This document shows, piece after piece, positions 1 to 6,749 of a stretch of DNA of 10,296 nucleotides; the stretch's first letter is position 1; every line of letters starts with the position of its first letter. The notes beneath the pieces are model-generated. The model ran no database searches. It saw only the letters and a list, made by a program, of their open reading frames with translations, and was not told the origin of the DNA. Source of the DNA: an uncultured Collinsella sp. (GTDB taxonomy: Bacteria; Actinomycetota; Coriobacteriia; Coriobacteriales; Coriobacteriaceae); NCBI GenBank assembly GCA_902470095.1, contig CABRFG010000069.1, forward strand, positions 1-10,296, given 5' to 3'. Made by a program: the position numbers and the translations under genes.

Positions 1-815
1 GCCATCTCTGCGTCGCAGCTTGCGGTGAAACCGTTCAGATCGAGCTTGTAGGTGCCGGCGTAAGCACCGTCCTTCTTCTCGACCGCTATCGGAATGACGT
101 CGCGCACCGCGCCCGTCTCGTATACGACGCGGAGGGTGACGGTCTTCTGCTCGACCGTGGGAGCCTTGATCTCGGCCTTCTTGCCAACCAGAACGTAGAC
201 GTTGCCAGACTCGGTCGGAGCAGTATCGGAGAAAGCAGCTGTGCCGTTATCCCGAATCTCGGCAACCTCGACAGCACGGGCTCCATTCGCGACCTTCATG
301 ACGGTAATCTCATCGCCGTCGACTCCGGCGTTGCGGAACGACACCTTCACCTTCTTGGCGGGAGACACCTCGTCACCCGCAGCGTTGAAGAGAGTGATGC
401 TGTAGGCAGATTGCTCCTCGACCTTCTTGCCCTCATCAGCCACGACCTCCTCGACTGTCTTCTCGACAGCGCGCGATGACACCGTCTCCACCTTCATGGA
501 GCTGTTGGCCGGGAGCGCTCCCTCGGGAGCCTCCATGACGACAGTCACTCCATCGCCCTGGGCCGGATAGCTCTCCTCGGGCTCCTCCGCCACGGCAGGG
601 GCCTCGGGCTCGGCGGCGGGCTCGGCCTCGTTCACCTCCTCCGCGGGCTCCTCAGATTCCGGGCCGTTGGCCTCGTCCTCGGGCTGCGCCTGGGCCTCGG
701 GCTCTCCGACAGGCTCGGCGAACTCGGTCGCCTCCCCGTTGTCACCCTCGGCGTTGGCGTAGTCCGTGAACATGGTCACGTTCAGGAACGAGAACACCAG
801 CAGCACCGACAGCAA
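1..815 (-). CDS. Secreted surface protein/adhesin, N-terminal part (3' end beyond window; damaged 5' end)
   Basis: The frame runs off the window at base 1, so only about 270 residues are visible. It opens with a hydrophobic stretch (ILLSVLLVFSFLNV) ending in an AxA-type site (YANA, then EGDN), which is a signal peptide core. An acidic Glu/Pro/Ala-rich linker follows (about bases 560-735). Next comes a beta-rich segment with the phrases ITLFNAAGDEVSPAKKVKVSF and ITVMKV, like the N-terminal region of large Gram-positive adhesins. I do not recognise a named family. The positively charged n-region is missing: an in-frame TGA lies at 819-821, and the only starts after it are TTG (813-815) and ATG (771-773), neither with a Shine-Dalgarno. 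Upstream of the TGA the same frame reads LRKKVPRNPWSEL, a plausible n-region. The gene may therefore carry a nonsense mutation (for example CGA to TGA) or a small indel. The start given is the first possible one. Bases 816-979 upstream hold no convincing promoter. Confidence 0.6.
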   Translation of the reverse strand, partial: MLSVLLVFSFLNVTMFTDYANAEGDNGEATEFAEPVGEPEAQAQPEDEANGPESEEPAEEVNEAEPAAEPEAPAVAEEPEESYPAQGDGVTVVMEAPEGALPANSSMKVETVSSRAVEKTVEEVVADEGKKVEEQSAYSITLFNAAGDEVSPAKKVKVSFRNAGVDGDEITVMKVANGARAVEVAEIRDNGTAAFSDTAPTESGNVYVLVGKKAEIKAPTVEQKTVTLRVVYETGAVRDVIPIAVEKKDGAYAGTYKLDLNGFTASCDAEM

Positions 816-979
816 GATTCAAAGCTCTGACCAGGGGTTTCTCGGAACTTTCTTACGAAGTGTCCAAAACAAGTTGGTAGGCAAATGACAGGGTAAAGAA
901 CGACGAAAATGCTTTCTAAACGCTCTAAACCCTATTCGAGCGGTACATTTTCAGGGGTGAGCGGCGAAAGAGAAAAGCC

Positions 980-2389
980 TCACACTACTCCGCTGGAGTT
1001 CTCTCTTGTGGGCGCGGATAGGGACGGAAGCGTTATGCTGAACGAGTCCTCCTCATCGGAGCGCTTTCTCAGGCCGAGAGCCTCGGGCAGGCACGCCGTC
1101 ACGTACCAGGGGAGGTAGACAACACGATCGCGCTGCTCCACATTGAGGCGCGAAAGCACGTAGCCCTTTTCAATCCCGTATTCCGGAGTGGCGAGCAGCT
1201 TGTTCAAAGCTTCATGGGCGCGGGGCGTGCGGCCCGACTTGATCTCAAGTGGAACTACGTCTCCCCGGGCATTTTCAACCAGGAAATCAACCTCTCCCCT
1301 CTTGCGGTTCATGTAGTAGAACAGATCACACCCGCAAGCAGTAAGCGCCTGGGCGAACACGTTCTCGAACATGAATCCGAGATTGAGCGTGCGATCATCG
1401 CTGTACAAACCGCGCGCCACCGAAATGTCGTAGCGACTCGCCAGCATCCCCGTGTCCGACTCATACAGCTTGAAGTTCCCCGCGTCTTCCGTGGCCTTGA
1501 GAGGTCTCTTCGGATCGCGTACCACGTTGCATTTCAGGCCGACATGGGCCGAAACTAGCCAGTTGAAATCGAAGCTGAACTTGCTGTAGCGCGCATCCCT
1601 TCCTAGGGAGTTCAGTTGGAACCGCTGCGAGCGCGCGTCCAGCTGAAGAGGAAGCTGTTCGAAGATCGCCCTCACGGTTGGAGCCGCAGTGCCGGCGTAT
1701 TTCGTGATGTCGTGAACATACGAAACCACCAGCTCAGCCTGAACCTCTCGCACCGGCCCCATATTGCCGGCGTTGTCGAGAAAGGCTTGCACTGCTGCAG
1801 GCATTCCCCCTACTACCATGTAGGTGCGGAAATAGCCGAGCAGGGCTTCGTGCAGGTAGCCAGGCACCGCCTGAAGGGACGTGCAGCAGTCCCGGACGAC
1901 GGAAAGAGCCTCGTTCTGGACACCCATCGCCCAGCAGAACTCTTCGAAGTCCATAGGGAACATGGTGACCTCGGTCACAAAGCCCACAGGATAGGAGCGC
2001 ACGTGCTTCAGCTCGGTTCCCAACATCGAACCCGAGAACGCATAAGAGAATCGGCCGTCCTGAACAAGACCCTTCACCATGGTCATGAGGTCGGGAAGCT
2101 CCTGGATCTCGTCGATGAAGATCAGCGTCTCGCCAGGAACGAGGGGCTGGTCAGCCATGAGAGAGAGGCGTGTTATGAGATCCGCTACATTGGAGGCCTC
2201 AGCCAGCGAGCGCTTCGCCGCCTTATCGAGGTAGAGATTGACTGTCAGAAGGCGCTGATACTTCTCGCGACCCAAGCGCTCTACCAGATAGCTTTTACCG
2301 ATCTGGCGCGCACCTGTCACGAGAAGTGCTGTCTGACCACGTCGGGTCGCCCAACGCTGTAGAGACTCGTAGACCTTCCTGCGAAACAA
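980..2389 (-). CDS. AAA_14/DUF4143-family ATPase (first of two)
   Basis: A 469-residue protein with the layout of the AAA_14 plus DUF4143 family. Near the N-terminus is a P-loop, GARQIGKS (residues 26-33). Walker B is LIFIDE (about 89-94, Asp93/Glu94), and a sensor-like FSGS lies at about 118-121. The C-terminal DUF4143 part includes YVHDITKY (about 224-231), an FENVFAQAL helix (341-349) and a PD-(D/E)XK-like signature: EVDFLVE (366-372), then LEIKSG (381-386). The start is TTG at 2387-2389. The next in-frame Met comes only after the P-loop region has passed, and AAAGGAG lies six bases before the TTG. These proteins are common in gut bacteria and their substrate is unknown; the nuclease-like fold suggests nucleic-acid binding, but no activity can be claimed. 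It has its own promoter and a tandem array upstream. The gene reads intact. It stops 164 bases before the damaged surface gene on the same strand. Confidence 0.9.
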   Translation of the reverse strand: MFRRKVYESLQRWATRRGQTALLVTGARQIGKSYLVERLGREKYQRLLTVNLYLDKAAKRSLAEASNVADLITRLSLMADQPLVPGETLIFIDEIQELPDLMTMVKGLVQDGRFSYAFSGSMLGTELKHVRSYPVGFVTEVTMFPMDFEEFCWAMGVQNEALSVVRDCCTSLQAVPGYLHEALLGYFRTYMVVGGMPAAVQAFLDNAGNMGPVREVQAELVVSYVHDITKYAGTAAPTVRAIFEQLPLQLDARSQRFQLNSLGRDARYSKFSFDFNWLVSAHVGLKCNVVRDPKRPLKATEDAGNFKLYESDTGMLASRYDISVARGLYSDDRTLNLGFMFENVFAQALTACGCDLFYYMNRKRGEVDFLVENARGDVVPLEIKSGRTPRAHEALNKLLATPEYGIEKGYVLSRLNVEQRDRVVYLPWYVTACLPEALGLRKRSDEEDSFSITLPSLSAPTRENSSGVV

Positions 2390-2395
2390 GGAGGA

Positions 2396-2402
2396 CTCCT
2401 TT
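2396..2402 (-). promoter_or_regulatory. Shine-Dalgarno that supports a TTG start
   Basis: On the minus strand the sequence is AAAGGAG, then six bases (TCCTCC), then TTG. This strong site fixes the non-ATG start of the first ATPase gene. Confidence 0.75.
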
Positions 2403-2421
2403 CGCTGCTATCGTTTTGTCT

Positions 2422-2450
2422 ATTCTAGCTGGGCTTTTTCAATAATGCAA
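2422..2450 (-). promoter_or_regulatory. Predicted promoter of the first ATPase gene
   Basis: Minus-strand TTGCAT (2445-2450), a spacer of exactly 17 bases, then TAGAAT (2422-2427). The -10 matches five of six consensus positions and the -35 only three. It lies 33 bases upstream of the TTG start in an AT-rich gap. The -35 and part of the spacer lie at or inside the downstream repeat of the tandem array at 2443-2508, so a protein bound there could block RNA polymerase. Confidence 0.5.
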
Positions 2451-2508
2451 TTCTTTATTTGGTCGATTTCTACGATAATGTAACTCTTCATTTTGCAGAA
2501 ATTGACGA
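2443..2508 (-). repeat. Two 33-bp tandem repeats upstream of the first ATPase gene
   Basis: Units 2443-2475 and 2476-2508 start TAATGYAAYTCTT on the plus strand and both end in ACGA. By my alignment 23 of 33 positions agree, with the matches in two blocks (about 13 and 4 bases plus scattered positions). On the minus strand each unit starts TCGT and ends CATTA. The array abuts and overlaps the predicted -35, as an operator would. Confidence is limited by the 10 mismatches and the low complexity of the region. Confidence 0.5.
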
Positions 2509-2554
2509 TTTTGCCGCTTTTCATGGCTTCGGGCTTACCAGTTCTTTGTACTAG

Positions 2555-4044
2555 TCAAGCTTCGTAGACACTTTTTCCATCTTCCCCGTGGCAATGGTGG
2601 ACACCAGAGCTGGAATCCGCATCGCGTTCGTAGACACTGGAGCTGTTTTTCTTTAGAGGGACGTAGACACCGGCATCGAAGCAGAGGAGCTCGCTTGTGC
2701 CGATCGCGTTGCTTTCGGCATCGGCCTCGGCCCTTGCGAGCTTCTCGCGCACGAACTTCGGCGTCGGGTCGATCACGCGACCCGCGAACGTGTCGCGCCT
2801 CTCCACCTCCCCCGCCATGAAGGCGTCGTAGAAGTCGTTCGGCGTCATGTACCCGAGAGACCAGCAAGGTCGCTTCGCGTTGTACCACTCGATGTAGTCG
2901 TCGACCACCTGCTCCACCTCCCAATCCCGCTTGTCGTAGAGCCCGAAGTCCGTGAAGAGCTCCTCCTTGATCCAGCCGTTCAAAGACTCGTTCACGGGGT
3001 TGTCCGTGGGCTTGCCCGCGCGCGAGCACGAGCGGACGATGCTGCTCTCGCGGATGATCTCGTTGTAGGCCTTGGATGTGTAGACGCTCCCCTGGTCGGT
3101 GTGCAGCACGCAGATGTCGCCCGATCCCGCCTCCAGCCTCCCCACGGCCTCCGCCCTGGATCTCTCGATCTCCTCCCTCGCCTGCTCGAGGCCGTCGTGG
3201 TAGATGCCCGGCCAGCCGCGTCTTTTCGTGAGGCCGCGCCCTATGATCTGCTTCGTGAACACGTCGAAGTAAAGAGCGAGCTCCCAGTACCTGCTCCGCG
3301 TCCAGAACGCCGTCATGTCGGAGACTATCACCTGGCGCGGGCGATCGACCGTCTCCCACGTGGAGAAGATGAGGTTGGGGTAAGGATCGCGCGCCTTGCG
3401 CTCGCGATCCTTCTTCTGATGCTTGGTCTCGGCGCGTATGCCCAGGTAGAGAAAGCATCTCCTGACGTATTCCGCGGACACCGTTATGCCATCGCTCCTC
3501 TTGAGGTAGGCGTGCACCCACCGGTACCCGTGCGAGGGGTGGGCGTCGTGGCAGCCTTGCACCAGCCGCAGCACCTTCGCGCGGTCTTTCGGCGGATCCC
3601 CGCCCCTCTTCCTCCACTTGTAGAAGCCGGAGCGGCTCACGCCGCACAGGCTGCAGAGCCCGGTTACAGGGAACTCCTTCGAGAGCGCCTCGATGATCGC
3701 GCACTCTTCTCGGATACAGGCACGAACTCTCCCGGCGTCCCATCTTCTCTCGGGATCCGGATGTAGCCTTTTTTTAGTCGCTCCAGCTCGATTCTGGTCT
3801 TGATGAGCTCGCGGCGCAGGGTCTCCTCCGTCTCGTCCACGCCCTCGGGAAGCAGGCTCGGCGTCTTCTTCGAGCGATACAGCCCGGAGAGCCCCTCGGC
3901 GCCGTACTTCTTGAGCCAGGTCTTGAACGCCGCCTCGCTCACGTTGTTGGCGCGGCAGAAGTCGGAGAGCTTGATGTCGGGATTGCTCCTGTAGAGCCTT
4001 ATCAGGAGCTCCTTCTCCAGAGGGTTGAGTATATTGTTGGACAT
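2555..4044 (-). CDS. IS3-family transposase OrfAB (made by -1 frameshift)
   Basis: OrfA (from 4044) and the integrase frame (ending TGA 2555-2557) join by a -1 slip at the A7 run 3769-3775. The product is about 496 residues; after LERLKK the reading passes to RLHPDPERRWDAGRV. The OrfB part has an HTH_21-like segment (CGVSRSGFYKWRKRGG, HPSHGYRWVH) and then an rve catalytic core. The DDE residues are visible as Asp in VIVSDMTAFW, Asp in VLHTDQGSVY, and Glu in PVNESLNGWIKEE. Exactly 35 residues separate the second Asp from the Glu, as is usual for IS3. A typical IS3 end motif, WYNAKRP, follows. Beyond that is an unusually long tail of about 90 residues that reaches into the IS end and contains 11-residue periodicity (VYVP, VYER, VHHC, VYEA). 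No premature stop or catalytic loss is seen, so the element looks potentially active. Confidence 0.9.
2564..2670 (+). repeat. Four GTAGACAC-type words at exact 33-bp spacing inside one IS end
   Basis: GTAGACAC occurs at 2564, 2630 and 2663, and the variant GTGGACAC at 2597, so the starts are 33 bases apart. The copies at 2564 and 2630 extend to TTCGTAGACAC. The same word also occurs inverted at the other IS end (4133-4140, last base changed). Spacing of about three helical turns fits several copies of a transposase-binding site. The array lies inside orfB and gives the 11-residue periodicity of its C-terminal tail. Confidence 0.6.
3664..4044 (-). CDS. IS3 OrfA, helix-turn-helix DNA-binding protein
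   Basis: A 126-residue product read without frameshifting. It begins MSNNILNPLEK; GGGAG lies six bases upstream of this ATG (4042-4044), which I prefer to the earlier in-frame ATG at 4093-4095. A helix-turn-helix (about residues 20-50: KLSDFCRANNVSEAAFKTWL) is followed by a Glu/Leu-rich stretch (ETLRRELIKTRIELERLKK) able to form the leucine-zipper-like coiled coil usual for OrfA. Past the slip site the zero frame continues into a short basic tail ending SRRSRRSSL. In this family OrfA normally binds the IS ends and moderates transposition, while OrfAB is the transposase. Confidence 0.8.
   Translation of the reverse strand: MSNNILNPLEKELLIRLYRSNPDIKLSDFCRANNVSEAAFKTWLKKYGAEGLSGLYRSKKTPSLLPEGVDETEETLRRELIKTRIELERLKKGYIRIPREDGTPGEFVPVSEKSARSSRRSRRSSL
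3769..3775 (-). other. -1 programmed ribosomal frameshift site (A7)
   Basis: Seven A residues on the minus strand, read CTA AAA AAA GGC in OrfA. Slipping back one base gives AGG CTA CAT and enters the OrfB frame, which is open to 2555. Both frames overlap here and OrfB has no obvious start of its own nearby. A run of A6-A7 followed by G is the usual slippery sequence in IS3-family elements. Confidence 0.8.
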
Positions 4045-4110
4045 GGCAGGCTCCCATCGTTCGGAAAGAGGCGATGGCGACTCCATTATCGCCATCGCCG
4101 ACAGACTTTT

Positions 4111-4147
4111 GAAGATGGAATTCCGGAATTCACTGTCTACTTAGACA
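4111..4147. repeat. Right IS end with two palindromes
   Basis: Contains GAAGATGGAA (4111-4120), the inverted match of 2575-2584; a perfect 14-base palindrome GAATTCCGGAATTC (4118-4131); and TGTCTA-CT-TAGACA (4134-4147), two 6-base arms around two bases. The second palindrome includes the GTAGACA word shared with the left end. It is probably part of the terminal recognition site; whether the first palindrome has a role is unknown. Confidence 0.5.
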
Positions 4148-4157
4148 TTAGCAGCAC

Positions 4158-5456
4158 TCAGGCGCCGAGGGCGCGCAGGGGAATGACGTAGATACCCTCT
4201 TCGGCTTGGTAGGCATACTCGCCCGTGCCCGTCAGAACCGCCACGAATTCGGGCGGCCGGGTGCGCGCATGGGGGTTGCGCGTCACCTTCTCACGCACGC
4301 GCTTCAGAGTCGCCACGCCCGCATCGGCCTTCGCGATGCCCAGCTTGAACTCGAAGGCTGCCCACCGCCCGTCGGGCAGCTCGACTATGGCGTCCGCCTC
4401 AAGGCCGGCGTCGTCGCGGTAATACCTCACCGGCACGGCCGGAGCATCGGGCAGCGCCTGCGCGTACACCATGAGGTCGCGCACGCACATGTTCTCGAAC
4501 ACCAGCCCGAACGTCTGCCAATCGGCGAGAAGCGCCTCCTCGTTCATGCCGAGGAGCGCCACGGCCAGGGAGGGGTCGGCGAGGTAGCGCTTCGGCTTCA
4601 CCGAGAGCCGTTTAGGGGATCGCCTCGCCGGCACCCAGCCCGGCACCTCTTCGATTACATACATATTCTTCAGCAGCTCGAGGTACGAGGCCACCGTAGC
4701 TGTCGTCGTCAAGGGCTCATCGCCGCCCGATACGTCCGCGAGAAGCGTCTTGTAAGTTGCTGCCTGCCCCAGGTTTCGCGCGAGGGAAAGCGCGATGCGC
4801 CGTGCCAAACCTCCGTCTCGGCCGTGGCGCGGGACGCTTTCCGAGAACAATAGGTTCAGGTACTCCCTTGCGGTGAGAAGAGATTGGCTCGGGGAAAGAT
4901 CCAACGTCTCGGGCCAACCACCGCGGCACGCCGCAGCGGCAAGGGAGGCCGCGTCCCCCGGCACCGTGGCCCGCGCAAATTCTCCGCGGAAAAGCGCGGC
5001 CAGGGAAACCTGACCTGTCGAGTCGCCCGATTCGGCAAGGCTCATCGGGTGCATGCGAATGCGGCCTATGCGGCCGGCGCCGCTGTGCATCGCTCTCGCC
5101 TGATCCTCGTCTTTCGCGAGAGGGGTGGAAGAGCCCGTTAAAAGCCACGCGCCGCGCAGCCCCCGCTTGCGATCCACGGCATGGCGAACGGTGTTCCAGA
5201 TGGCCGGTGCAAGTTGCCACTCATCAATGACGTGGGGCTGCTCGCCCGCAAGCATCGCCTGAGGGTCGGATTGGGCTAGGGCCAGGGCGTCGTCGACGTA
5301 GCTGACGCTTTCGCCGTGGCGACAGGCCGTCCAGGTTTTCCCGCACCATTTCGTTCCGGCCACTTCCACCGCCCCGAAAATCTCAAGGTAGCGGCGCACT
5401 TGGTCGTCGACAATGCGAGGCAGGTATTCGTCTCGCGGAGGCAGTTCGTTGGGCAT
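4158..5456 (-). CDS. AAA_14/DUF4143-family ATPase (second of two)
   Basis: A 432-residue protein. The P-loop is GTKWCGKT (residues 34-41), Walker B is HVIDE (75-79), and a sensor-like LTGSS lies at 106-110. The DUF4143 region has YLELLKNMYVIEEVPGW (about 258-274) and FENMCVRDL (320-328). It ends in a PD-(D/E)XK-like pair: EADAIVEL (353-360), then FEFKLG (368-373). AGGAG lies about seven bases before the ATG (5454-5456). It is clearly diverged from the other ATPase of this window: the P-loop, linker and C-terminus differ throughout, so this is not a recent duplicate. The IS lies just beyond its stop and may have displaced its original downstream sequence. The gene reads intact. Four tandem repeats precede it. 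The molecular function of the family is not established. Confidence 0.9.
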   Translation of the reverse strand: MPNELPPRDEYLPRIVDDQVRRYLEIFGAVEVAGTKWCGKTWTACRHGESVSYVDDALALAQSDPQAMLAGEQPHVIDEWQLAPAIWNTVRHAVDRKRGLRGAWLLTGSSTPLAKDEDQARAMHSGAGRIGRIRMHPMSLAESGDSTGQVSLAALFRGEFARATVPGDAASLAAAACRGGWPETLDLSPSQSLLTAREYLNLLFSESVPRHGRDGGLARRIALSLARNLGQAATYKTLLADVSGGDEPLTTTATVASYLELLKNMYVIEEVPGWVPARRSPKRLSVKPKRYLADPSLAVALLGMNEEALLADWQTFGLVFENMCVRDLMVYAQALPDAPAVPVRYYRDDAGLEADAIVELPDGRWAAFEFKLGIAKADAGVATLKRVREKVTRNPHARTRPPEFVAVLTGTGEYAYQAEEGIYVIPLRALGA

Positions 5457-5490
5457 AGCGCGCTCCTGTTCGCGTTTCGCTTCTTAGCGC

Positions 5491-5496
5491 ATTGTA
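5491..5496 (-). promoter_or_regulatory. Possible -10 box of the second ATPase gene
   Basis: Minus-strand TACAAT, five of six matches to the -10 consensus, 34 bases before the ATG. No good -35 lies at 16-18 bases; the region where it would be is at the edge of the 23-bp repeat array, which could suit an activator or a repressor-controlled weak promoter. Confidence 0.35.
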
Positions 5497-5520
5497 GCCT
5501 TTACCGGGTGTTTCCGATAG

Positions 5521-5612
5521 TCACTTTGCAAAATCCTAAAATTTCACTTTGTATTTTCCGACATTCTCACTTTGCAAAATCCGAAGATTCCACTTTGTAT
5601 TTTCCGGATTTT
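5521..5612 (-). repeat. Four 23-bp tandem repeats upstream of the second ATPase gene
   Basis: Units 5521-5543, 5544-5566, 5567-5589 and 5590-5612 share CACTTTG near their start. Two variants alternate: units 1 and 3 read CACTTTGCAAAATCC (21 of 23 positions identical), and units 2 and 4 read CACTTTGTATTTTCC (18 of 23). On the minus strand this gives alternating GGATTTTGCAAAGTG and GGAAAATACAAAGTG. The array lies between 64 and 156 bases upstream of the ATG, in an AT-rich gap between GC-rich genes. The unit length is about two helical turns, so bound proteins would stack on one face. Confidence 0.8.
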
Positions 5613-5638
5613 GCTTCGAGCTTCGAGCAGGCGGATGT

Positions 5639-5767
5639 CAAACCCCCCAATCTTGGCGTGGCGGGCACCAGATCCCGGCTCCTGAAGAGGGACGATTGAT
5701 TGTCATATTCAAAATAACGAGATTTTACAAGAAAAACGAGACTTTCAGGTACAAAATAACGAAGATT
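5639..5767. repeat. Long direct repeat, copy 1 (pairs with 6750-6880)
   Basis: About 129 bases, roughly 90 percent identical by eye to the second copy 1.1 kb away, in the same orientation. It runs from CAAACC to ACGAAGATT. The GC-rich half contains TGGCGGGCACCAG; the AT-rich half contains three ACGA-ending words (ACGA at 5717, 5736 and 5759; spacing 19 and 23). Read on the minus strand these are TCGTTATTTTG, TCGTTTTTCTTG and TCGTTATTTTG, resembling the ATPase arrays. No gene starts after it except, further down, the second ATPase with its own array. Confidence 0.75.
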
Positions 5768-5934
5768 GGAAGGGGCGAGCTGTAGCGCTGTTAGATTTTC
5801 GGCAGCGAGATCTTCGGCAATCCTGCTTCGGGAAGGAGAACCTCACCGCACTTGCGGCTCGTGCCGAAATCCAGTGTCACTCGCTATGAAATCAGCGCAG
5901 CTGGAAACGGGAATAATCAGTAGGGCGTTTTGCG
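5768..5934. other. Gap between the long repeat and the nuclease gene; nothing recognised
   Basis: GC content returns to that of coding DNA, and a plus-strand frame without a start codon is open up to a TGA at about 5887, ending FGKENLTALAARAEIQCHSL. It could be the remnant of a displaced gene, but I cannot match it to a family, and minus-strand frames are partly open too. No terminator or promoter stands out. Confidence 0.2.
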
Positions 5935-6720
5935 CTATAGGGAGTACTCTTTCAGGAGGCGCTCTAGGGCTTCCTGATCACCAAGAAGCAAAATGTCTTG
6001 CTCTCTCCCGTCTGCGAGAAGGCGGTTGATTAACGCTGAGATGCGAGCGGCCTCTTCCTTCTTTCCTTGCTCGAGGCCTTGCTCGAGGCCTTGCTCGAGG
6101 CCTTGCTCGAGGCCCTGCTCGAGGCCCTGCTCGAGGCCCTGCTCTTCTCCGGCCTCATAGCCCTGCTTGAACCCCACTTCGCTATAGAACTTCTTAGCTT
6201 GGCGAACACGACGCTCGGCGTTGGCCTCCACAGTACTGACGGATATCATCTCGCTCATCACCTTATCATCGTCGTTGGCCGCTACAACCAGACGGTCAAT
6301 TTGGGCCACAAGATCATCGCCCTCCGTAACGGTACCGTCCTCGATGTATTGTAGCAAGGATCGCAGCTTCTCGTCGTCCTCTTTTACCCACGCGCTTCCG
6401 TTAAGGACGATCCACGTGCAGCGCGTATCCAGCTGACAGTCATTATTCTCCAAGCACCTCGGTTCAATGGTATACACGGGGAGACCGCAGCCGAACGAAT
6501 CGTGAACGCAGAGAAAGATAATATAGCTGCGAGGTAAGTCCTCGTAGTCATCTCCTTTGTGGAGCAGATCGCTATCGATCACCGATTGGTAATAGCGGAG
6601 TCTGCATCCAAGGTAGTATTCAGCCTGCGCTTGCATTTCGATGTTGAAGGCTTTTCCCTCCCCTTTTACATAAGCGTCGAGCCTCACGCCGCGACCCTCA
6701 ATGCTGGGATCAATTGACAA
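5935..6720 (-). pseudogene. 5'-truncated PD-(D/E)XK nuclease (Rpn/putative transposase family)
   Basis: 261 residues readable from a TTG at 6718-6720. The start of the visible part, SIDPSIEGRGVRLDAYVKG followed by FNIEMQAQ, is the PD-(D/E)XK core of this family (Asp15, Glu28, Gln30), followed by RLRYYQSVID and a C-terminal Lys/Glu-rich helix. Family members usually have roughly 45-60 more residues before this point, including a conserved segment like LDDFMF; here they are absent. The frame upstream of the TTG holds only unrelated residues and meets a TAG at 6757-6759, within the edge of the long repeat. No clear Shine-Dalgarno precedes the TTG. The gene thus appears cut at about 6721-6750, where the second repeat copy begins. 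The catalytic residues remain, so a shortened product cannot be excluded. The C-terminal half carries tandem LEQG units (about residues 196-219). Confidence 0.75.
6065..6136 (-). repeat. Six 12-bp tandem repeats coding LEQG
   Basis: Six units of CCYTGCTCGAGG (plus strand), followed by a partial seventh. Four units have T at position 3 and two have C, suggesting expansion by slippage. On the coding strand each gives Leu-Glu-Gln-Gly, preceded by EEQG, in the coil-like tail of the nuclease. Such tails are seen in other members of this family, with variable copy number. Confidence 0.85.
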
Positions 6721-6749
6721 AGGCCTCAGCCAACTTGGGAGATGGGAAC

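Larger units (their letters stand above)
2547..4147 (-). mobile_element. IS3-family insertion sequence (ends approximate)
   Basis: About 1.6 kb holding overlapping orfA and orfB with a -1 frameshift window, the classic IS3 arrangement. The two ends share inverted words: GTAGACA at 2564-2570 against its complement at 4134-4140, and a perfect TTCCATCTTC at 2575-2584 against its complement at 4111-4120. The spacing between the two words differs by about nine bases, because the right end has an extra palindrome. I set the limits at TGTACTAG (left) and the complement of TGTCTAAG (right), since both begin with TG. No target duplication is convincing (CTT against TTA next to these limits), so the true ends may differ by several bases. 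The right end lies about 10 bases past the stop of the second ATPase gene, and the left end lies upstream of the first ATPase array; neither ATPase gene is broken. Confidence 0.8.

Noticed and set aside
1616..2362. Plus-strand 248-codon frame opposite the first ATPase
   Set aside because: It lies antisense to the Walker motifs and resembles no family.
2535..3743. Minus-strand 402-codon frame over the transposase
   Set aside because: The product is an Arg/Gly-rich shift of orfB; the DDE motifs lie in the other frame.
2541..4150. Target-site duplication of the IS
   Set aside because: Bases beside the proposed ends (CTT and TTA) do not match and no shift of a few bases gave a convincing pair.
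5521..5612. CRISPR array
   Set aside because: Units are directly adjacent without unique spacers and no cas genes are present; the same applies to the 33-bp arrays.
5590..5785. Remains of an ATPase gene start after the ownerless array (minus-strand ATG reading MTINRPSSG)
   Set aside because: The reading ends after about 20 residues, differs between copies and shows no P-loop.
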